A stretch of DNA of 6,523 nt from JABIBT01 sp964471565. GTDB lineage: Archaea > Nanobdellota > Nanobdellia > SCGC-AAA011-G17 > PNOQ01. The DNA lies in assembly GCA_964471565.1 (NCBI GenBank), contig CAYYFK010000022.1, positions 1 to 6,523 on the forward strand, in the 5' to 3' direction. The notes beneath the pieces are model-generated. The model worked only from the letters and a program-made list of their open reading frames with translations. It was not told where the DNA came from and did no database searches. The position numbers and the translations under genes are program-made. Position 1 is the first letter of the stretch. Each line of letters starts with the position of its first letter. This document shows, one piece after another, positions 1 to 6,523 of the stretch.

Positions 1-2
1 AA

Positions 3-1880
3 AATGATTTTCAAAGTCAGTTAGCTAGAGTTAAAGTTCCTGAACAAATTCAACCAATAAAAAATTATGTTGATGAATGTTTGGAAGAAACTGTTATGTC
101 TGGAGCAAGAAATATTGCGTTGCGTGGAGGATATTTAGATGTTCCATTTGAAGGCGTTCCTAGATCTGTTTTGAATCCCTTTTCTAACTCTTTAGAGGTT
201 GGGAATGGAGAAGTTGCATACTGGTATTATAAAAGTGCAAATAATTTAGATAAAACTCAGGTTCCAACTGTTGAAAGCATGGAAGAAGATTTAGAGGAAT
301 ATATCAATGAGAACTTTGATTTCTGTTTAAAGGGTTTGGACAACTATTGGGAAGAAGGTTTTGAGATCTCTTATGAAGAAGATGTAAGTAGCGAAGTTAA
401 TATTGAAGAATCACATATAGAAGTTAAAGTTTTTGCCCCTACAGATATTAAAAAAGCAGATGTTGGTAAATATTTTGACCAGCATTTATTAGATGTTAAT
501 GTAAACTTAGGAAAATTATACGATTTAGCTTTAGATATTTTTGAGGAAGAAAATGAAAATAAATTTTTAGAGCATAAAACAATTGATATTATGGTTGTTT
601 ATGATGATATCCCATACTCCAATACAGAATTTACTTGTAATCGGTTGATATGGCAAAAATCTGAGATTGCCAAGGATTTCAAAGATATAATTAATTTGAA
701 TTTGGGAGCTTTAAGATTAGATGGTTCTGACTATATTAAAACAAAAGAGGATAATGGTTATTTTGAAGTAGATGTGCATGCAGATGAAGATATTTCTACT
801 AACTTTCAGTATTTAACGAACTGGCCATTTGAATTGGATGTTTCCCCAAGCAATGGAGATGTCTTGATGGGGGATGCAATAACTCAGGCAAATTCTGATA
901 TTTACAAATACTTGAACTTATTTTTCTGTTTGAATAATTATCATTTTGTTTATGATGTAAAGTATCCAGTTTTGGTAAGCTTGGAAGATGATGATGGATT
1001 TAGTTTCCAATACGCAACTATGGTTGTTGTGGATAATAATTATCCTGGAACTTATCCTGGAGAGATTATGAATTATGATTCTACAGGTGTTCTTGGAGAA
1101 GAGTTTTGTGGCAGTGGGGTAAATACTGTAAACGTTATGGCTGTAGATTCTGGAGATTCTAGATTATTGGAGGATGTTGATATTAGTTATAATTGTTTTA
1201 GTTCAAGCTGTTATGTTGGTAGAACTGGTTCTAGTGGAGAGTTATCTAAGAAATTCCCTGCGTGTGTTAACGGGAGAGTATTAGCGGATAAAGAAGGATA
1301 TTATTCTGATAGTAAGACTCTAAGTACAAATGAAGACTCTCAGATATCTTTGGTTTTGGAACCTTACTATACTTTAGATTTAGAGTTTAAAGTAGCTGAT
1401 TTAGATACTGGTTTCGTTAGAGACTTGGATAGTAAGGAGAGTGTAATATTCCAGTTTGAGAATGTTAACAATGGATATAAAACAATGGCCACTAATGAAA
1501 TTGATGAAATTACTTTGGTTGCTGGAGAATATAATGTTTTAACTTACTTGTTAAGGGGAGGAGACGCAGTAAAAATTGAAGGAGAAACACATGTTGAGTG
1601 TGTAGATGTTCCAAGGTCTGGATTGTTAGGAATAATAGGACTTAATAGAGAAGAATGCTTTGAAGTTTCAAGTGAAGATAGCGAGGTAGATCAGTTTGTT
1701 TCTGGAGGATCTGCTTTTGAGTTTGGTTTGAGACATGATGATTTAATGAATTCAAATAAAATTACCTTGTATGCTATGCAGGACTTTGTTCCAACTAAAC
1801 ATAGCGAGATGTTATCAATTTTAAATAATATTCCTGGGAATAATTTGAGAGGGGGATTTGTTTATCCAGAGTTAGAATGA
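3..1880 (+). CDS. Large DPANN-type surface protein with carboxypeptidase-regulatory-like domain (5' partial)
   Basis: Function unknown; probably a cell-surface or exported protein. The frame is open from the left edge, so the true start, and probably the export signal or membrane anchor, lies outside the window. Residues here count from base 3 (625 codons). Visible order: VDECLEE with C26, LRGGY at 40-44, YWYY at 73-76, an alpha/beta region to about 365 with C108, C212 (TCNRLIWQ) and C309, a regulatory-like beta sandwich at about 375-454, and a further beta domain with CVDVPRSGLLG starting at C533 and a paired C552. It ends at TGA. I recognise the LRGGY/YWYY/CVDVPRSGLLG pattern from uncharacterised Woesearchaeota/Pacearchaeota proteins; this is recall, not a search result. 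No catalytic motif and no membrane segment is visible. Ten cysteines, most of them in the C-terminal half, suit disulfides in an exported protein. The stop overlaps the start of the next gene, so the two are probably co-translated. High confidence that it is coding; low confidence about its role. Confidence 0.93.
   Translation, partial: NDFQSQLARVKVPEQIQPIKNYVDECLEETVMSGARNIALRGGYLDVPFEGVPRSVLNPFSNSLEVGNGEVAYWYYKSANNLDKTQVPTVESMEEDLEEYINENFDFCLKGLDNYWEEGFEISYEEDVSSEVNIEESHIEVKVFAPTDIKKADVGKYFDQHLLDVNVNLGKLYDLALDIFEEENENKFLEHKTIDIMVVYDDIPYSNTEFTCNRLIWQKSEIAKDFKDIINLNLGALRLDGSDYIKTKEDNGYFEVDVHADEDISTNFQYLTNWPFELDVSPSNGDVLMGDAITQANSDIYKYLNLFFCLNNYHFVYDVKYPVLVSLEDDDGFSFQYATMVVVDNNYPGTYPGEIMNYDSTGVLGEEFCGSGVNTVNVMAVDSGDSRLLEDVDISYNCFSSSCYVGRTGSSGELSKKFPACVNGRVLADKEGYYSDSKTLSTNEDSQISLVLEPYYTLDLEFKVADLDTGFVRDLDSKESVIFQFENVNNGYKTMATNEIDEITLVAGEYNVLTYLLRGGDAVKIEGETHVECVDVPRSGLLGIIGLNREECFEVSSEDSEVDQFVSGGSAFEFGLRHDDLMNSNKITLYAMQDFVPTKHSEMLSILNNIPGNNLRGGFVYPELE
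1125..1364 (+). other. Carboxypeptidase-regulatory-like beta-sandwich domain in the first gene
   Basis: This covers roughly residues 375-454 of the partial protein. The pattern is typical of regulatory-like (transthyretin/PEGA-like) sandwiches: an opening strand TVNVMAVD, a strand ending in ISYNCF, a turn with GRTGSSGEL, then VNGRVLADKEGYYS and a closing strand ISLVLEP. In known families such domains serve as structural or adhesive units in secreted proteins. This copy carries three cysteines (C398, C403, C421) just after C369, more than usual, which suggests it is disulfide-braced. The domain call rests on strand pattern and the KEGYYS hallmark only. Confidence 0.6.
1599..1667 (+). other. 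CVDVPRSGLLG...CF motif, paired cysteines
   Basis: Residues 533-555 of the first protein carry C533 and C552 nineteen residues apart, bracketing a hydrophobic loop (SGLLGIIGL). I remember a near-identical phrase in large uncharacterised DPANN proteins, which makes it the best family marker in this gene. The spacing could allow a disulfide-closed loop. The hydrophobic part is about ten residues, too short to cross a membrane. It may be a buried or membrane-dipping loop; this is inference. Confidence 0.5.
1877..1880 (+). promoter_or_regulatory. ATGA stop/start overlap (translational coupling)
   Basis: The TGA stop of the first gene (1878-1880) shares bases with the ATG start of the second (1877-1879). 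Such overlaps usually mean one transcript and termination-reinitiation, so the two products would be made together. No well-placed Shine-Dalgarno sequence is seen just before 1877; the nearest G-rich run, at 1849-1855, is about 21 bases upstream, too far for normal spacing. That makes reinitiation by the terminating ribosome more likely. Confidence 0.8.
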
Positions 1881-4800
1881 AAGAAAAAATAATGATGGCA
1901 TTGTTTTGTATCTTTTTGATAGTTTTTAGTAGTGTAAATGTAAGTGCTTTGGGTCTTGAAAGAGATGAGAGAGATGATTTAGGAGAAATTATTTTGATAA
2001 ATGTTGCGAACCCAGAAGATATGAGGATTAGTGCAGATTATGTGAGAAATAAAAAGTTTCCATTAGATATACAACTAACTGGAACTACTTTAGAGAGTTT
2101 TTTATGGGGAAGTAATGATGCTGAAGAGCTAAGTACTTTGTTTGGTGGATTAAAGATTGAAAGGATTCATATTAATCGTGATTCTGTCTCTAGATATGTT
2201 TCTGGGATAAATGAAGTTGCTCCAAAAGGAGGATATTTCGTTAATCCTGATGGGAGTGTTGATTTAGGACATGTAAAAGTTGATATAAGGAGAATGCCAA
2301 AGGAAGAAGATTTACCTGATAGAATAGATTTAAATTTTACTGTTAAGATTCATTTTGATACTGATTCTAGCTTTAGTGTTTTTGGAAAACAGGATTTGTT
2401 TTTGAAATTAGATTCTACTAAAGAGGAAGATAAAAGTGTAAGGGATGTGTGGGATGGTAGGGCGAGAATAGAATTCTTGGAAATAAAAGGAGATAAGGCA
2501 ACTTTCCAAGTTTATGATGGTGCTAGTAGGAAGCTCGGTGGTCCATTCACTTTAAGACCTGGCCAGCAGGAAACAATTAGGTTAAATGATGGTCCTGCAT
2601 TTTTAGACAATAAAGTTAGGTTTAAGTTGCAAGGAATTTACGGTTCTGAAAAGGAAGCTAAGCTTAACATATATAGAAATGGTAATTCGAGAGCGGTTAC
2701 TTTGGTTGAAGGAATGAATTTGTATAGTGGAAGCGATTGGATTTTGGAGGATATTGAAAAAAATCAAGTTGAGTTGAGAAATTCTAAGACTAGAGAAAAA
2801 ATAAAATTGGATATGGCAGATTTAGGAGAACCAGAAGTTGATGTTTGTAATAATGTTAGACTTTTAGAGTTGAGTGATAAAAAATTATTTTTAGGTGGCT
2901 CTGATCCAATTAAGGGAGAAGATTTTGAGGAAAAATTAAATGATGAGAGTCTTAGTTTTTATTGTAGTGCTATTAAACAGTATGAAGCTGCTCTAGAATA
3001 TGAACTTGGCGAAAAGGCTGCTGAGTTGAAATTTAAAATAGCAGAAATATATCTTTTACTTAACGATAATGAGAACGCTTTGGAAAATTATGAAAGTATA
3101 TCTTCTGGAACTGAGTTTTTTAAAGATGAAAATATTCAAAGTAAAATAAATGATATTAAGGATTTAGTTTCTGAGGGAATTACAAATTTTAAAATTTTAG
3201 ATGATGGAGTTAGAGTTTATTTGATAGATATTCCAGTAGTTGGAGAGAGTGATACTTATTTTGATTATGTTGAGATAGATGATGGTGTTCGGCAAGATGA
3301 AAGAATGGGAAGATTGAATGGAAAATCAGTAATTGAAGGTAGTGGGGGAGATTGGTATGTTGATAGGATAAGGCCGGATGAAATTGTTTTGGTTAAGAAA
3401 GATGATGATGGAAAACAAATAGGCAAACCTGAAATAGTAGATATTGGAGAAAACCTTTTAGAAAAAGATATACTAATTGATATTAAAGAAATAAATACCC
3501 CCTATAGTGTTGTTGTTAGTGCTATTCCTGGTGATGGAAGAAGTTATGGTGTTAGTCATTTCCAAGTTCATATTCCCGTTGAGAAGAGTGCTATACAATG
3601 GACCCCTGAACAGATAGATAATATGATTGAGAAATCACACAAAGCTGTTGAAGATATTGAGAATATTATGGATAAGTTAGGAAATTTTATTAAAGGCATG
3701 AAAGTAGCCTGCTTTGGAATTTATAGTATCTTAGCAATAAAGAATTCTTTTTTCAAAGATGGTGGAGCTAGAAAACAAGTTATTGATGAGAGAGCAAAAT
3801 TTTGTAATGAAAGAATAAGTGACGATCCAGATTTCCCACATAAGAAATTTGAAGAATGTATGGAAGCATATGTTGATGTTGATGAAAAGAAAATAACTGA
3901 CCTGACTAAAATTAAAAAAGAAACAGATGAATTGTTTAAAGGTTTTGAATCTACCGATACTGAACAGATAAATAAGATTGCTCAAAAGATGGGGGTAGAT
4001 AGTTTGAATTTGACCAAGCTGATTAAGCATGGACAGTATACTGGGGTTGCTCCTGATGAGATTAAGAGGTTGACTGAGTTGTCTTTATATGATAATGAGA
4101 AATTTCTGAAGGAATGGGATGGTTATTCTGATAAGATAGACAAAGCTATAGAACTTGATGCAAAAATAAAAGCAGACAATGTTCAAGATGGAGATGTAAA
4201 AAATATTGGGGTTCTCGCAGCTCCAATATTTGATTCAAATAAACAAACCGAGAAATTTGGAACGGAGGATCAAACCACCATTCAGAAAGTAAATGCTGCA
4301 TATCCTGAATACGTGGATAAAATCTATAAGGCAGGTTCTGTTACTGAGGGAGATAATGATGCCGCCACTACAAAAGTTGATGGAACCTTGGTTAAATTAA
4401 CTAGACCTAAAGATCAATATAAGGTAAACTTTATTGAAATTGATGGTTATTCTGTTTACGAGGGAGATGATGGAAGAATTTATTTGTATAAGGGCAAAGT
4501 AAATGAACCTTATGTGAAAGGGTACGCATTTAATGAAGATAAAAAGTTAGAAATAAATGAGGATGGGAAGTTGTGGATTTTTCCATTTCAAGCAAAAACT
4601 AAAGATACGATATATGAGAAATTAGATTATGCTAATTATGTTGTTGTTAATTATGGAAATACGGGAGGAATCCAATCTTATCAAATATATAATGTTGGTT
4701 CAAATGGCGAAGTAGATCATCCTAATGCTGTTGATGATCAACCTGTTGTTCCTTATTTACTTTCAGTAGATGATACTAGAAGAAATATTAAGGATGGAAA

Positions 4801-6523
4801 GAGTAATCAACAAATGTTGGAACTAGTACTTGAAATAGATGCTAAATATAAAGATTTTACTAAAAAAAGATTAAATGCGGGCACCCCAGTAATATATAAT
4901 AGTATTTCATATGCCGTAAGCAATGCTGCTTCAAATTCAATAGGTGAGGCCTCTTCCAGATGTGAAAATTATATGGGTCCAACTGATTGTGCATTATTAT
5001 ATAATTTTTGTGATCCAGTTATGTGTCCGGCTTCAAGATTTGATTTAGGGAACAGATGGGATGTTGATAATGTTGTCCAAACTGGGATTATTGGAAGTCT
5101 TGTCTTAGGAATGCCAAATTGGGTAGCTATTAATAAGAAGGGAGAAAATATATTTCCACCAATTTGTTTAACTGGAGTGCATGCAGGTTTAGATAATGTA
5201 AGAAGTAAATTTGAAGGTTTTGAAGATTGTTTACAAAAGGCAAAAACCGAAGGAAGAGATGTGGGAATTTGTAATACAATTAGAAGTGTTTACATGTGTG
5301 AGATTTTATGGAGGGAAGGATTATCTATTTTTGGAAGCCTAGGTAAGTTAGCTGATGTTGTATCTGAAAGAGTGTTTGGGATATTTGGTAGTGAAGGTTG
5401 GGAGTATACGCGGTGGCAGTTATCTTGGAATGAATTGAGAGATAATGTTAATTTCTTTACTTCGGAGTATGCTAGAAGTGCTTTTGCTTCTTATAAAGCC
5501 AGAAGTTTGGGAGAGTTTGGAAGTGAAGTTTGTAAAGCTGCTATATATGGAAACGTACCTGGAACTGGAGATTTTATTGGAGAGTTATTAGAACCAGATA
5601 GTCCATATCAGTTTACTGCATGGTTTGATGAATTAGAATATTCTGAAGTTGAATATGGAAAATCTATTTACAGAATTTATTACCATATTTATGCCGGAAG
5701 AGATGAAGATGTTGAATATCTAGTCTATTTGAAAGGAGCCGGATTAAGTAAGTTATATGTTACAAACCCTGAAAGGGGAATTAGAAGAGAAGTTTTGAGA
5801 GAGGGAGATTATTCAGATAGAAGTTACACAATAACTGGAGATTCTGGTTATAGTACTATTTGTGTATTTATTAATGGGCAAGAGTATTGCGGATTTGGAA
5901 AGGTTTCTAGTGCATTTTCTAGCCAATATTTGCAAGATATGATGTTGGAAGACGATTTGAATAGAAAGGACATAGATTCCGCTGAGGAATGTATGCCTGA
6001 TAGTTTGCAATTAACTCCTTATTTGCCTGGTGTTCCTGCCCCTGCATTGCCTGGAGCAGGAGCTATTAGTCAAACTGGGGTTATTAGACGTTGTGCTATG
6101 AGTGATCCTGATGGTGCTGGAACTAGGTGGGTAGATGTTGGAAACTGTGGAACAGATGAACAAGGAAATTCTTTAGGAAAATGTTATTTAGATTATGAAA
6201 ATAGTGCTGACTTTAATGATTTAAAAAAGAAAGATGAGATTGCTCAAGAATGGATAGATAAACAAACTGAAAATGCGGCTAGTGACGAGTCTCTCAATAT
6301 TTTTAATGCTAATTTAGATGAAATAGATTCTAAGGTTGATGAACTTATTAGTGGAATAAAAGATGGAGCCAAACCTAAAGAAATAGATGAATTATTAGTT
6401 TATCCTGCTTTTTACTTGAATAGCGCTGATAATAAAAAAGACTCTGGAATTTATGCTAGGAGTTATGGCAAGGTTGGAGATATTTACTCTGCCTTGGGAT
6501 CTATTTTGAAGACTAAAGGTAGT
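1877..6523 (+). CDS. Giant secreted multidomain DPANN-type protein (3' partial)
   Basis: Manual translation gives 1549 uninterrupted codons to the window edge; the gene continues beyond. The start is fixed well: an in-frame TAA lies at 1841-1843, and ATG at 1877 is the first ATG after it. Order by residue: signal peptide 1-24; beta-rich region about 25-320 (KGGYFVNPDG, SFSVFGKQDLFLKL); TPR-like helices about 363-432; Ig-like beta domain about 434-575; helical VACF module about 576-665; cysteine-free stretch 662-1028 containing helices and a beta-rich part; cysteine-rich CDPVMCP module about 1025-1220; beta region about 1236-1340; proline hinge 1380-1395; RWVDVGNC at 1417-1424; helical tail to the edge. 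The modules match, from memory, giant uncharacterised proteins of Woesearchaeota/Pacearchaeota. No catalytic triad, metal site or nucleotide-binding loop is visible. It probably acts outside the cytoplasm, at the cell surface. Coupled to the upstream gene by an ATGA overlap. Coding status is nearly certain; function is unknown. Confidence 0.95.
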   Translation, partial: MKEKIMMALFCIFLIVFSSVNVSALGLERDERDDLGEIILINVANPEDMRISADYVRNKKFPLDIQLTGTTLESFLWGSNDAEELSTLFGGLKIERIHINRDSVSRYVSGINEVAPKGGYFVNPDGSVDLGHVKVDIRRMPKEEDLPDRIDLNFTVKIHFDTDSSFSVFGKQDLFLKLDSTKEEDKSVRDVWDGRARIEFLEIKGDKATFQVYDGASRKLGGPFTLRPGQQETIRLNDGPAFLDNKVRFKLQGIYGSEKEAKLNIYRNGNSRAVTLVEGMNLYSGSDWILEDIEKNQVELRNSKTREKIKLDMADLGEPEVDVCNNVRLLELSDKKLFLGGSDPIKGEDFEEKLNDESLSFYCSAIKQYEAALEYELGEKAAELKFKIAEIYLLLNDNENALENYESISSGTEFFKDENIQSKINDIKDLVSEGITNFKILDDGVRVYLIDIPVVGESDTYFDYVEIDDGVRQDERMGRLNGKSVIEGSGGDWYVDRIRPDEIVLVKKDDDGKQIGKPEIVDIGENLLEKDILIDIKEINTPYSVVVSAIPGDGRSYGVSHFQVHIPVEKSAIQWTPEQIDNMIEKSHKAVEDIENIMDKLGNFIKGMKVACFGIYSILAIKNSFFKDGGARKQVIDERAKFCNERISDDPDFPHKKFEECMEAYVDVDEKKITDLTKIKKETDELFKGFESTDTEQINKIAQKMGVDSLNLTKLIKHGQYTGVAPDEIKRLTELSLYDNEKFLKEWDGYSDKIDKAIELDAKIKADNVQDGDVKNIGVLAAPIFDSNKQTEKFGTEDQTTIQKVNAAYPEYVDKIYKAGSVTEGDNDAATTKVDGTLVKLTRPKDQYKVNFIEIDGYSVYEGDDGRIYLYKGKVNEPYVKGYAFNEDKKLEINEDGKLWIFPFQAKTKDTIYEKLDYANYVVVNYGNTGGIQSYQIYNVGSNGEVDHPNAVDDQPVVPYLLSVDDTRRNIKDGKSNQQMLELVLEIDAKYKDFTKKRLNAGTPVIYNSISYAVSNAASNSIGEASSRCENYMGPTDCALLYNFCDPVMCPASRFDLGNRWDVDNVVQTGIIGSLVLGMPNWVAINKKGENIFPPICLTGVHAGLDNVRSKFEGFEDCLQKAKTEGRDVGICNTIRSVYMCEILWREGLSIFGSLGKLADVVSERVFGIFGSEGWEYTRWQLSWNELRDNVNFFTSEYARSAFASYKARSLGEFGSEVCKAAIYGNVPGTGDFIGELLEPDSPYQFTAWFDELEYSEVEYGKSIYRIYYHIYAGRDEDVEYLVYLKGAGLSKLYVTNPERGIRREVLREGDYSDRSYTITGDSGYSTICVFINGQEYCGFGKVSSAFSSQYLQDMMLEDDLNRKDIDSAEECMPDSLQLTPYLPGVPAPALPGAGAISQTGVIRRCAMSDPDGAGTRWVDVGNCGTDEQGNSLGKCYLDYENSADFNDLKKKDEIAQEWIDKQTENAASDESLNIFNANLDEIDSKVDELISGIKDGAKPKEIDELLVYPAFYLNSADNKKDSGIYARSYGKVGDIYSALGSILKTKGS
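1890..1892 (+). other. In-frame backup stop for the first gene
   Basis: Three codons after the TGA at 1878-1880, the first gene's frame meets TAA. Read-through of the TGA would therefore add only four residues. This supports the TGA as the true gene end under the standard code. Confidence 0.7.
2963..3172 (+). other. TPR-like helical repeat region in the giant protein
   Basis: Residues about 363-432 form paired amphipathic helices: FYCSAIKQYEAALEY, then AAELKFKIAEIYLLL, then NDNENALENYESI. The pattern of alanines and aromatics, and the phrase 'ENALENYESI', are typical of tetratricopeptide repeats. TPRs mediate protein-protein contacts, so this may be a docking segment. About one and a half to two repeats are visible. 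C324 and C363 flank the entry and could pair. Confidence 0.6.
3179..3601 (+). other. Ig-like beta domain in the giant protein
   Basis: Residues about 435-575 alternate hydrophobic and polar residues with many turns (DDG, GDDG, PGDG), from VRVYLIDIPVV to FQVHIPVEK. It contains no cysteine and no hydrophobic helix. The predicted fold is all-beta, perhaps one or two Ig-like sandwiches, placed as a rigid spacer between the TPR-like helices and the VACF module. The fold call is from strand pattern only. Confidence 0.45.
3602..3871 (+). other. VACF helical module with three cysteines
   Basis: Residues about 576-665 start with a long amphipathic helix (TPEQIDNMIEKSHKAVEDIE), followed by a hydrophobic patch VACFGIYSILAI (610-621) between lysines, then IKNSFF, and C643 and C661. 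I recognise the combination of an 'ACF' hydrophobic helix followed by 'KNFF' and paired cysteines from giant DPANN proteins. The hydrophobic run is only about 12 residues, short for a transmembrane helix. C612, C643 and C661 may form a disulfide plus a free cysteine. Confidence 0.5.
4949..5536 (+). other. Cysteine-rich CDPVMCP module
   Basis: Residues about 1025-1220 hold nine cysteines: C1029, C1038, C1045, C1050, C1097, C1118, C1132, C1141 and C1219. The core is C-D-P-V-M-C-P-A-S-R-F-D-L-G, then a hydrophobic stretch VVQTGIIGSLVLGMPNWVAI (1066-1085), then CLTGVHAGLD and helices with spaced cysteines. From memory this is the most conserved signature of a recurring uncharacterised family in Woesearchaeota/Pacearchaeota. 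The cysteine spacing does not match zinc fingers or iron-sulfur motifs, so disulfides outside the cell are the likelier use. The hydrophobic stretch could insert in a membrane or be buried. Confidence 0.6.
5822..6184 (+). other. C-terminal beta region with proline hinge and RWVDVG motif
   Basis: Residues about 1316-1436 contain a strand-rich part with paired C1329 and C1338 (ICVFINGQEYCGF), a helix, C1372, a proline-rich hinge (LTPYLPGVPAPALPGAG, about 1379-1395), then RRC at 1404-1406, RWVDVGNC with C1424, and C1436. The RWVDVG phrase followed by a spaced C and 'LD' is again remembered from giant DPANN proteins. The six cysteines (1329, 1338, 1372, 1406, 1424, 1436) could make up to three disulfides. 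After it the chain becomes helical and charged to the window edge. Confidence 0.5.

Larger units (their letters stand above)
1877..1948 (+). other. Sec-type signal peptide coding region
   Basis: The first 24 residues of the giant protein show the three classic parts: a basic n-region (MKEK), a hydrophobic core (MMALFCIFLIVF) and a polar end finishing VSA before L25, a standard signal peptidase I site. Starting instead at the ATGs at 1892 or 1895 would lose the charged n-region, which supports 1877 as the start. C11 is inside the core and not followed by a lipobox, so this is not a lipoprotein signal. Confidence 0.88.

Noticed and set aside
81..83. TTG as the start of the first gene
   Set aside because: The frame is open for 26 codons upstream to the window edge, and the upstream residues (VKVPEQIQPIKNYVDECLEE) fit the family pattern, so the gene starts outside the window.
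1849..1855. G-rich run as a Shine-Dalgarno site for the second gene
   Set aside because: It sits about 21 bases before the ATG, far beyond the usual 5-10, and it encodes RGG within the first protein.
1878..1880. TGA read as glycine or tryptophan (recoded genome)
   Set aside because: No in-frame TGA occurs in either long gene, tryptophan and glycine use their normal codons, and the TGA coincides with a neat overlap with the next start.
3704..3739. VACFGIYSILAI as a transmembrane helix
   Set aside because: The hydrophobic run is about 12 residues bounded by lysines, too short to span a membrane with confidence.
3731..4030. 99-codon open frame on the minus strand
   Set aside because: It lies wholly antisense to the giant gene, its product is a phenylalanine/isoleucine-rich string typical of the reverse complement of AT-rich coding DNA, and it has no recognisable motif.
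5012..5030. CDPVMC as a zinc-finger or iron-sulfur site
   Set aside because: The cysteines are separated by four residues and lack a matching second CxxC or histidine pair. The protein is exported, which favours disulfides.
5813..6010. 65-codon open frame on the minus strand
   Set aside because: It is antisense to the conserved C-terminal region of the giant gene and shows no protein-like features.

Overview
The window is AT-rich (about one third G+C by eye) and coding from edge to edge on the + strand. It holds two very large genes of one apparent operon, and each is cut by a window edge. The first is open from base 3 and ends at 1880. The second starts at 1877, overlaps the first by four bases (ATGA) and stays open through the last base, 6523. 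I translated the second gene codon by codon: 1549 codons with no stop and no frameshift. There are no RNA genes, mobile elements, CRISPR arrays, promoters, terminators or intergenic stretches to report.

The likely source is a small-genome DPANN archaeon of the Woesearchaeota/Pacearchaeota (Nanoarchaeota-related) kind. This rests on protein character and on remembered resemblance to large uncharacterised proteins that recur in those genomes. The recognised phrases are LRGGY, YWYY and CVDVPRSGLLG in gene 1, and VACF...IKNSFF, CDPVMCPASRFDLG, CLTGVHAGLD and RWVDVGNC in gene 2. I could not run a search, so the assignment is recall plus inference. Arginine is mostly AGA/AGG, the genetic code looks standard, and TGA is a real stop.

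Gene 1 (bases 3-1880) encodes the C-terminal 625 residues of a probable cell-surface protein: an alpha/beta family-typical region, then a carboxypeptidase-regulatory-like beta sandwich rich in cysteine, then a second beta domain. Gene 2 (bases 1877-6523) encodes a giant exported protein. It has a clear N-terminal signal peptide, a beta-rich N-terminal region, a TPR-like helical stretch, an Ig-like beta domain, a VACF-type helical module, a long cysteine-free middle, a cysteine-rich DPVMCP module, a proline hinge and a helical tail that runs off the window.

The overlapping stop and start imply coupled translation. Both products have cysteine-rich modules that suit disulfide formation outside the cytoplasm. 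The simplest reading is a pair of co-produced envelope proteins, possibly parts of a surface structure of an episymbiotic archaeon. No enzymatic motif is visible in either, and the biochemical function is unknown.
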